Shown: positions 7,608-13,611 of the stretch, in pieces | Layout: every line of letters begins with the position of its first letter | Numbering within the stretch: position 1 is the stretch's first letter | IMG/VR virus record: IMGVR_UViG_3300036857_000387 | Span: 1-20,809 of that record | Source: a virus | Strand: one strand, 5' to 3' | DNA: 20,809 nt | Made by a program: the position numbers and the translations under genes | The notes under the pieces: model-generated | Seen by the model: the letters and a program-made list of their open reading frames with translations, nothing else | Database searches by the model: none | Told to the model about the DNA's origin: nothing

Positions 7608-8278
7608 GCACCTTCCTCGCCATGCAGACCCGCATCGCGGACGACACGCTGCGGGACGACCTGTCGAGCCAGATCCAGAACGCGATCAACGATGCCATCG
7701 AGCTGCAGGAAGGCGAGCGCCACAAGTTCAACGAGAAGCGCTACCAACTCCTTACCGTGGCCGGCCAGCAGTACTACGACCTCGCCGAGCCGACGCTGCT
7801 CGACCAGGACGGCGCGGCGCTGGAGACGGGCGAGCTGCTGATCGAGGTCGACGACATCACCGCGACCGTCAACAGCCAGCCCTATCGGCTCTGCCCGCGC
7901 ACCCAGCAGCGCATCAACGAGTGGCAGTCCTCTACCTACCAGGGCCAGCCGGCGGATTATACAATCTACGGTGGACAGCTGCGCATCTTTCCCATCCCCG
8001 ATGCCGTCTATACGCTCGACCTAATGGGGCTCGCCCGCCTCGGGCCGAACCCGCTCAGCGCCGATGCCGACACGAACGGCTGGATGACGGATGGGGCCCC
8101 AATCATCCGGGCGCAGGCTGAGATGCTGCTCTACCGCGACATCATCCGCGACACCGACGGCTTTGCACTGGCGCGGCAGCGGCTGATCGAAGCGGGCGGC
8201 AATCCCGAACCGGCCTCGGCCAAGCGCAAGATGGCGGCGCAGGCCTTCACCGGCCGCATGCGGGCGTGGTCGCTGTGA
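7604..8278 (+). CDS. Head-tail adaptor (connector) protein
   Basis: 224 residues. The start MSTFLAMQTRIADDTLRDDL, followed by SSQIQNAINDAIELQ and an aromatic segment near residue 40, is the helical N-terminus seen in podovirus adaptor proteins (SU10-adaptor / gp4-like family). A beta segment with YDLAEP and a C-terminal helical bundle (IIRAQAEMLLYRDIIRD, then LARQRLIEAGG) follow. The adaptor docks under the portal and links it to the tail nozzle, and here the gene lies upstream of the nozzle gene as expected. It starts with ATGA overlap and has no clear Shine-Dalgarno, so translation probably depends on coupling to the frame before it. Confidence 0.72.
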   Translation: MSTFLAMQTRIADDTLRDDLSSQIQNAINDAIELQEGERHKFNEKRYQLLTVAGQQYYDLAEPTLLDQDGAALETGELLIEVDDITATVNSQPYRLCPRTQQRINEWQSSTYQGQPADYTIYGGQLRIFPIPDAVYTLDLMGLARLGPNPLSADADTNGWMTDGAPIIRAQAEMLLYRDIIRDTDGFALARQRLIEAGGNPEPASAKRKMAAQAFTGRMRAWSL

Positions 8279-8496
8279 TGGCCGGCCTCGCCGATGCCTT
8301 CCGGATGATGACGCCCGGCCGGTCCGCGGTGCCTGTCGGCGGGGCGTGGAACGAGCAGGGCGGCTTCTACCATCCGGACGACGTAATGCGCGGGCTGCAG
8401 GTGCTGCGCACCTTGCCGCTGATCCAGAGCGAGGATGGCCGGCAGTACCTGCCATGGTCGCCCTGGTACAGCATCCTGCAGCAGCAGGCGCGCTGA
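8278..8496 (+). CDS. Small 72-residue protein between adaptor and nozzle genes
   Basis: The ATG overlaps the adaptor stop (TGATG) and its own stop overlaps the nozzle ATG (TGATG). The product has a helical start (MAGLADAFRMMTPG), a turn with WNEQGGFYHPDD, and an aromatic end (LPWSPWYSILQQQ). There is no signal peptide or membrane helix. I do not recognise the family. Being locked between two connector genes by stop-start overlaps suggests a small tail or connector component made in coupled amounts. This is inference from position. Confidence 0.6.
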   Translation: MAGLADAFRMMTPGRSAVPVGGAWNEQGGFYHPDDVMRGLQVLRTLPLIQSEDGRQYLPWSPWYSILQQQAR

Positions 8497-9980
8497 TGGC
8501 CGACCCGACCCCTCTCGCCTTTGCCGAGTGGCAGCCCGACCTGAGCGACCGGACCAACCCTGCGGCCGAGGCCAGGGGCGTCATCAGCCAGGCCGGGCAG
8601 TACGCGCCGTTCCCGGACATACAGGACTATGACGCCGATGCCGAGACAGCGGCCGTCTGCGTGGGCGCCAGGGCGGTCTACGACAGCACCAAGGTGCCGC
8701 ACATCTTCATGGGCGACGCCAGCAAGCTCTACGAACTGCAGAGCCGGGCGGCGACGGATGTGTCGAATGCCAGCGGCTACAGCCTCGGCAGCGATGACGG
8801 ATGGCAGTTCGCCCAGTTCGGCGACAACGCGGTCGCGGTCGCCGGCTCCGAGCAGCCGCAGTTCCGCTTCATGGGCACATCGAGCCCGGTCGACTTTGCC
8901 GACATCACCGAGGCGCCGGCCAATGCAACCAGCGTGGCGCGCGTGGGCGATTTCCTGATGATGGGCAAGGATTTCACGGCCCACTGGTCTGCGTTCAACG
9001 ACTTCTCCGAGTGGACGCCCGATGCCACGACGCAGGCCGGTAATCAGGAACTCGATCAGGAGCAGGGCGAGATCCAGGTGCTGATCGGCCTCGACTACGC
9101 GGCCATCTTCCAGGAGCGCGCCATTCGCCGCGCGATCTATGTCGGTCCGCCCGTCATCTTCGACTTCGGCCAGGACTACGTGGAGAAGGCCCGCGGGTGC
9201 ATTGCGCGTAACGGCGCGGCGGCCTATGGGCGGCTGATCTTCTATGTCGCGGATGACGGCTTCTATGTCTTCGACGGCCAGGCCTCGACCCCTATCGGCC
9301 AGGGCAAGGTGGATACCTACTTCACCGGCCGACTCAATTACGCCTACAGGCACAAGATCTGCGTAGGGATCGACGGCATCCGCAAGCTCGCCGTGTTCGG
9401 CTTCCCCGCCGGCTCGTCGCAGCTCATCTCTGAGCTGCTGATTTATTCGATCCGCGACGGGCGCTGGACACACGACGAGATCGACTTGGAGCACCTGTTC
9501 GATACGCCCGCGGAGCCTGAGACCATCGACCTGTCGAGCGGCTTCTGGGACCAGAGCATCGACGACGAGCCAGTGGCCTCGTTCAACATCGATAGCGGCG
9601 TGCTCGATGATCGGCGCCGCCGGCTGGCGGGCGTGCAGAGCTCCACCCATCGTCTGGGGCTGTTCACCGGCAACGCGCGGGCGGCGACGATGGAGACCAA
9701 GGAAAGCGAGTTCTCGCCTGGCCGGCGCGGGCTGGTGACGGAGGTCTGGCCCATGGGCGACTTCCCGGCCGGCTCGGTCTCCGCCTCGATCGGCTACCGC
9801 AAGGCGCTGCCGGGCGAGGCCAAGGTCTATACCTCGCCGGCGCAGATGAACCGGGCCGGCTTCTGCCCGGCTCGCACGGATGCGCGGTTCGGCTCGGTGC
9901 GACTGCAGGTAGGCGCTGGCGCGGCCTGGCGCAGGGCCGAGGGCGTGCATGTGACGGCGGTGCAGACGGGGCAGCGATGA
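8496..9980 (+). CDS. Tail nozzle/hub protein, P22 gp10-like beta-propeller type
   Basis: 494 residues. The repeated beta blocks contain motifs typical of the podovirus nozzle/stabilisation family: VARVGDFLMMGK, a W-x-FNDFSEWTP segment, AAIFQERAIRRAIYVGPP (about 200-220), ARGCIARNG, and FYVADDGFYVFDG followed by a TPIGQGKVD element. In P22, gp10 closes the portal channel and forms the lower tail to which fibres attach. The gene follows the adaptor and precedes the tail fibres, as in related phages. The ATG at 8496 overlaps the previous stop. The in-frame upstream extension to 8346 would run back through the small gene and is not needed. The C-terminal 120 residues look like a separate beta domain. 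Confidence 0.75.
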   Translation: MADPTPLAFAEWQPDLSDRTNPAAEARGVISQAGQYAPFPDIQDYDADAETAAVCVGARAVYDSTKVPHIFMGDASKLYELQSRAATDVSNASGYSLGSDDGWQFAQFGDNAVAVAGSEQPQFRFMGTSSPVDFADITEAPANATSVARVGDFLMMGKDFTAHWSAFNDFSEWTPDATTQAGNQELDQEQGEIQVLIGLDYAAIFQERAIRRAIYVGPPVIFDFGQDYVEKARGCIARNGAAAYGRLIFYVADDGFYVFDGQASTPIGQGKVDTYFTGRLNYAYRHKICVGIDGIRKLAVFGFPAGSSQLISELLIYSIRDGRWTHDEIDLEHLFDTPAEPETIDLSSGFWDQSIDDEPVASFNIDSGVLDDRRRRLAGVQSSTHRLGLFTGNARAATMETKESEFSPGRRGLVTEVWPMGDFPAGSVSASIGYRKALPGEAKVYTSPAQMNRAGFCPARTDARFGSVRLQVGAGAAWRRAEGVHVTAVQTGQR

Positions 9981-10014
9981 CGAGCGCACCGCTGCCCCAT
10001 TGCGCCATCGGCGC

Positions 10015-10114
10015 CCTTGCCCTGCCATGCCGCGCCCGGCCCCGCCGCGGCTCGCCTTGCCATACCTGGCCGCGCCCCGCCAAGCCATGCCCCGCCTCGC
10101 CGGGCCCAGCCAAG
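10015..10114. repeat. Degenerate pentanucleotide array, (CCNNG) x 20
   Basis: Exactly 100 bases divide into 20 consecutive five-base units; 18 of 20 match CCNNG, and the exceptions are GCTCG at 10050 and CCATA at 10060. Units include CCTTG, CCATG, CCGCG, CCCCG and CCAAG. The five-base phase never slips. It fills most of the non-coding gap 9981-10141 between the nozzle and first tail-fibre genes. The array is GC-rich and could form many weak alternative stems. No start codon or open frame on the plus strand uses it convincingly. Function is unknown. Confidence 0.85.
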
Positions 10115-10141
10115 CATCAAGCATAGCAGGAAATCGGAACC

Positions 10142-11080
10142 GTGGCAGAAATAACCGACCTCGATCCCACCGACGCCAATAATACTGCCAGATTCCCGGA
10201 AGGAATGCTGGGCGGCACTATTAACGACAGTGCGCGCGCTCTGGAAGGGATTTTGGCCCGCTGGTTCCGCGATACGAACGGCAGCGTCACGGCGACCGGC
10301 TCGTCTAACGCCTACGCCATTACAAGCACTCGCACAATTAGCGCGCTTGCAAACAATATAATAATGACCTGGACAGCCAATTTCACCAACACCGGCGCGG
10401 CGACGCTGAACCTGAACAGCCTGGGCGCCAAGTCCATCAAGCGCTTCAACGGCTCGGCACTGGCGGCCGGGGACATCATCTCGGGCCAGCCGGTGACGGT
10501 CGTCTACAAGTCTTCGCCTGACCAGTGGTTCATGATGACGGCACCGGCAGCGCTGGTGACGAGCATGTTCGCCGACTTCGCCGAGAACGCCTCGCCGGGC
10601 GATCCGGCGGCGGATACGGGGCGGCTCTACGCGCAGGACGATGGCGCGGGTGTCACCGATCTGCGTTGGCGGGACAGCGCCGGCACCAACTACAGCCTGC
10701 GCAGCGCGACGCAGGCCGAGATGGAGGCTGCCAGTACGACGAAGGTCGTGGTGGCCTCGCGGCAGCACTTCCATCCTGGGCATGTGAAAGCGGCTGGCCG
10801 CGTGAATTCAAGCGGCAGCGTTGTGGGCACAGCCTACAACGTCGCATCCGTAAGCCAGACCGGCACGGGCGTCTATCGCGTGACGCTGACCAACGCCATG
10901 GCGGATACGAATTATTGGGTCGTGGCAAGCGCGGTAACTGATGGCATTCCGGGCAATTCGTGCCTTGTCAGCTGGGCGGTTGTGTCCGCAACGGTCTTTG
11001 ACGTCACGACGAAACGGGCATTCGACGGCGGCGACAAGGATGCGGCCTTCGGCTTCGTCGTATTCGGGGATATGGCCTAG
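10142..11080 (+). CDS. Tail fibre protein
   Basis: 312 residues from a GTG at 10142, with AGGA at 10128-10131 ten bases upstream. The N-terminus (MAEITDLDPTDANNTARFPE, then NDSARALEGILARWFRDTNG) is the virion-anchoring start found in many prophage tail fibres. It is followed by a repeat-type beta segment (TNTGAATLNLNSLGAKSIKRF, YKSSPDQWFMM). A linker (GDPAADTGRLYAQDD) leads to a C-terminal domain from about residue 200, with HPGHVKAAGRVNSSG and a Val/Ala/Thr-rich beta end that is probably the receptor-binding tip. The 5' third is clearly lower in GC than the genes around it (26 of 60 bases in 10321-10380), a sign of modular exchange. Its TAG stop shares the palindrome CTAG with the antisense gene that follows. 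Confidence 0.75.
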   Translation: MAEITDLDPTDANNTARFPEGMLGGTINDSARALEGILARWFRDTNGSVTATGSSNAYAITSTRTISALANNIIMTWTANFTNTGAATLNLNSLGAKSIKRFNGSALAAGDIISGQPVTVVYKSSPDQWFMMTAPAALVTSMFADFAENASPGDPAADTGRLYAQDDGAGVTDLRWRDSAGTNYSLRSATQAEMEAASTTKVVVASRQHFHPGHVKAAGRVNSSGSVVGTAYNVASVSQTGTGVYRVTLTNAMADTNYWVVASAVTDGIPGNSCLVSWAVVSATVFDVTTKRAFDGGDKDAAFGFVVFGDMA

Positions 11081-11781
11081 GGCGCGGAGAGCCGGGCAGC
11101 CTTTGCTCGCTTGGTACGACCGGTACGGAAGACGCGCTTTTCAATAGCCTTGAGCCAATCGGAGGGTTTGGGGAACATAGCAGCATGAGCGCTTTCGTGT
11201 CCTACCATGTCGCTGCCGAGAGCATCGTTGGCGGAGTAGCGCGAATTGAGATGGGCAAAGGATACGCCTTGCAGGCCGCGCAGAAAGGCGCGCCCCATGG
11301 CAACCTCGTCGCCGGAGTAGTGCGCGATCTTGCACTGCCGCTCCCATTCCTGGGCGAAGATGCGGGCCCCCTCGGTGGGCCGGAAAACGACGACCCGAGA
11401 CGACACCTTCATGGTGAGCCGCTTGTGCGGCGGCCAGAACAGGCGGACCCAGCGGCCGAAGATCGTGATCGCCACATCGCCGGAAAATTCGGTCGCCGGA
11501 GCAATGTCCCCGTTCACCCTGCAATCCACGTCCATGAGGACCAGCGTCTTACCGGGATAGGCGTCCATGGTTTCCAGAACGACGGACGGCTTGCGCAGTG
11601 TGTTCCAGCCCTTGCCGAGCTTGGGCTTCAACCAGAGATGGAAGGGTATGCCGTGCTCGGTGAGATTGGCTGAAAAATGAGCGGCGAGCTTGTAGTAGTC
11701 GGGCGTGAACCACCCAACGACGAGCCAATCCCCGCTTATAGGACCGCTGGTGAGATGAACGTCGGCTGCAGAATCTGACAT
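11077..11781 (-). CDS. Antisense glycosyltransferase-like protein between two fibre genes
   Basis: 234 residues on the minus strand from the ATG at 11781. GAGGG (11089-style spacing aside, at 11789-11793 on the minus strand) lies seven bases upstream, inside codons of the divergent fibre gene; this makes the 24-residue longer alternative unnecessary. WLVVGWFTPDYYKLAAHF (about 18-35) followed by a short strand and PGKTLVLMDVDCRV gives a DxD motif. These suit a GT-A nucleotide-diphospho-sugar transferase. A later VSSRVVVFRPTEGARIF and a GDEVAMGRAF element are also typical of such folds, and the end is basic. It overlaps the upstream fibre gene tail-to-tail by four bases. Base use is lower in GC than the neighbours. 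It looks like a moron (accessory gene) able to be expressed on its own, but I see no clear promoter. Acceptor unknown. Confidence 0.68.
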   Translation of the reverse strand: MSDSAADVHLTSGPISGDWLVVGWFTPDYYKLAAHFSANLTEHGIPFHLWLKPKLGKGWNTLRKPSVVLETMDAYPGKTLVLMDVDCRVNGDIAPATEFSGDVAITIFGRWVRLFWPPHKRLTMKVSSRVVVFRPTEGARIFAQEWERQCKIAHYSGDEVAMGRAFLRGLQGVSFAHLNSRYSANDALGSDMVGHESAHAAMFPKPSDWLKAIEKRVFRTGRTKRAKAARLSAP

Positions 11782-11784
11782 AAA

Positions 11785-12618
11785 ATGGCCCTCGATACCC
11801 GTTGGAAGAACCCGCAAGGCAAGGACCCTGAAGCACTCTGGCGCTGGGCGCAAGACACAACTGCCGAGCTGCGCAAGGGGGCATTCCTTTCCGGGGCCGA
11901 GAGTGACATTTCCGATTTGCTGACGCTCGTTCCCAGTCTGTTCGCGAGCGTTGCCGTCCAGTCCTTCACGACATCTGGTGCCAATACCTATACGCCGACG
12001 GCCAACATGGTGTTTGCGCTGGTCTTTTCGACCGGTGCTGGCGGAGGTGGAGGCGGGGCCGATGCGAACGACGGCGGATCGACAGCCGGCGGCGCGGGCG
12101 GTGCCGCAGGCGGAACCTGTATAGAACTCTTCACTGCAGCCCAGATCGGGGCGAGCCAGACAGTCACGGTTGGCGCCAAGGGCACGGGCGGGGCGGCCTC
12201 AACCGGCGCGAACGGCACGGCCGGCGGCAACACGACATTCGGTGCGCTGCACACCGCGACTGGCGGCGGCCTTGGTGCCGGCTTGCAGACGACGACCGAC
12301 GGCATTGCAGCCGGCGGCACAGGCGGAGTGCCCACGGGCGGGCTCATCAACCTGACCGGCGGCGACGGCGGGAATGCTGCCGCGCTCAATACCGGCAACA
12401 ACATCGCAATCGGTGGAGATGGCGGCGCCTCGTTCTGGGGCGGCGGCGGCAAGGGTGGCCGTCGTGGAGGATCGAGCGGCGTCGTGGCGCCTCAGACGGG
12501 CAAGGCGCCAGGCAGCGGTGGCGGCGGTGGCGCTGCGATCAGCAGCAATGAGACGGCCGGCGCAGACGGCGCCGATGGCATCTGCGTCGTGGTCGAGTTC
12601 ATCGGCGCCTCGGTCTGA
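11785..12618 (+). CDS. Glycine-rich tail fibre/adhesin protein
   Basis: 277 residues. The first 35 or so residues (MALDTRWKNPQGKDPEALWR onward) form a helical anchor. A beta segment (SFTTSGANTYTPTANMVFAL) follows, then about 170 residues of Gly/Ala/Thr-rich sequence with many GG and GGG runs, and a closing strand (GADGADGICVVVEFI). This is the pattern of Gly-rich fibre tips that carry polyglycine loops, as in T-even gp38-type adhesins and related Gly-rich domains. It is likely the variable receptor contact. The only possible start is the ATG at 11785 (an in-frame TGA lies at 11776). I see no Shine-Dalgarno, and the leader lies within the antisense gene. It overlaps the next ATG (TGATG). Confidence 0.68.
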   Translation: MALDTRWKNPQGKDPEALWRWAQDTTAELRKGAFLSGAESDISDLLTLVPSLFASVAVQSFTTSGANTYTPTANMVFALVFSTGAGGGGGGADANDGGSTAGGAGGAAGGTCIELFTAAQIGASQTVTVGAKGTGGAASTGANGTAGGNTTFGALHTATGGGLGAGLQTTTDGIAAGGTGGVPTGGLINLTGGDGGNAAALNTGNNIAIGGDGGASFWGGGGKGGRRGGSSGVVAPQTGKAPGSGGGGGAAISSNETAGADGADGICVVVEFIGASV

Positions 12619-13094
12619 TGCGTGCGGTGCCGGTTCTGCCGGCCAAGGTCGGCAAGGCCTGGCCGCACATCGCGGCATGGGTCTATGCGGCGCTGGCACG
12701 CGGCAACGCCGACCTCGGCCCCGAGGACATCCGGGCGCACCTCGACAAGGGCAGCATGCAGCTCTGGCTGGCATGGGACACGAAGCCGGTCGGGTGCTGC
12801 ATCACTGAGCTGATCGAGAGCGAGCGCGGGCGGACGTGCAACATTGTGGTGGTTGCCGGCGAGCGGTTCGGGACGTGGGCGCACCTGGAGGCGGATATCG
12901 CCCAATGGGCGCGGGACTGGAATTGCGTGCGGCTGAGCCTGATCGGCCGCAGGGGATGGGTGCGGCGCCTGGCGGGCGCCGGGTGGACTGAGGCGGCGGT
13001 GACGCTGGAGAAGCGGATAGATGGGATCGAGCAGCCAGACGCAGAAGACGGACACGGGACCGTGGGGACCGACCCAGGGGCCGCTGACGAATAA
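12618..13094 (+). CDS. GNAT-like (acetyltransferase fold) phage protein
   Basis: 158 residues, TGATG-coupled to the Gly-rich fibre gene. The order of elements is that of a small GNAT fold: an early helix pair, MQLWLAWDTKPVGCCITELI as the central strands, NIVVVAGERF, a helix ADIAQWARDWNC, then a strand with SLIGRRGWVRRLAGAGW and a final TLEKRI strand. Similar small GNAT-like proteins occur beside ejection-protein genes in podoviruses. I do not see the full acetyl-CoA-binding RxxGxG/A signature, so catalytic activity is uncertain and a structural role is possible. The last 24 codons, which are Gly/Asp/Glu-rich, overlap the start of the next gene. Confidence 0.58.
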   Translation: MRAVPVLPAKVGKAWPHIAAWVYAALARGNADLGPEDIRAHLDKGSMQLWLAWDTKPVGCCITELIESERGRTCNIVVVAGERFGTWAHLEADIAQWARDWNCVRLSLIGRRGWVRRLAGAGWTEAAVTLEKRIDGIEQPDAEDGHGTVGTDPGAADE

Positions 13095-13611
13095 TGCCAT
13101 CCCGCGCATCGAGCAGAGCTATCAGACGGCGCAGGCCGGCGGCGATCCGCTGGCGGCGGCCAAGGGCTATACGAACGATGTGCTGGGCGGGCAGTACCTC
13201 GATCCCAGCAGTAACCCCTATCTGGGACAGCTGTCGCAGTCCATCTGGGGCCAGGTCGCGCCAGCGGTATCGTCCATGTTCTCTCGTGCCGGCCGCGGCA
13301 CCAGCGCCAATGCCAGCGGCCTGGCCGGCGCGCTCTCGCAGGGCTTCACGTCGGCGCTCGCCCAGCCGCTGTTCAGCCAGTACAACACCGAGCGCGGACT
13401 GCAGAGCCAGGCCGTCGGCCAGCAGGCCGGACTCGCCTCTCTTGGCGACGTGAACCTGAACCAATATCTCAGCCAGATGGGCGGCCTTGCCTCGCTGGGG
13501 CAGAAAGGCACGACCACGGCTACATCGAGCATGAGCCCCCTGCAGATGATCGCTGGTATCGGGCTCACAGCCGGCAGCCTATTCGGCAAGAATGGTCCGT
13601 TCCCGATATGA
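13021..13611 (+). CDS. Small probable virion/ejection protein
   Basis: 196 residues. The ATG at 13021 has GGAGAAG just upstream and lies 74 bases inside the preceding gene. The N-terminus (MGSSSQTQKTDTGPWGPTQG) is a motif I know from small proteins in podovirus ejection clusters. The middle is Ala/Gly/Ser/Gln-rich (SNPYLGQLSQSIWGQVAPAV) and the C-terminus has a short hydrophobic stretch (MSPLQMIAGIGLTAGSLFG) that could touch a membrane. There is no catalytic motif. Placement just before the lysozyme-fused and large ejection proteins suggests it is ejected with or assembled near the internal core. Function unproven. Confidence 0.6.
   Translation: MGSSSQTQKTDTGPWGPTQGPLTNNAIPRIEQSYQTAQAGGDPLAAAKGYTNDVLGGQYLDPSSNPYLGQLSQSIWGQVAPAVSSMFSRAGRGTSANASGLAGALSQGFTSALAQPLFSQYNTERGLQSQAVGQQAGLASLGDVNLNQYLSQMGGLASLGQKGTTTATSSMSPLQMIAGIGLTAGSLFGKNGPFPI

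Noticed and set aside
10015-10114. Reading the pentamer array as a CRISPR array or as coding repeat
   Set aside because: Units are five bases with no spacers, and the five-base phase is incompatible with a repeated codon pattern except as a 15-base period; no supported gene spans it.
8367-10124. A 585-residue open frame on the minus strand opposite the nozzle gene and the pentamer array
   Set aside because: It is opposite a well-supported nozzle gene. Its composition (Arg/Ala/Gly/Asp/Val-rich) is what the complement of GC-rich coding DNA gives, and its first part is a direct reading of the pentamers.
11782-11853. A 24-residue longer N-terminus for the antisense transferase
   Set aside because: The ATG at 11781 has a good Shine-Dalgarno seven bases upstream and starts a polar leader before the conserved-looking core; the extension lies wholly within the fibre gene's coding sequence.
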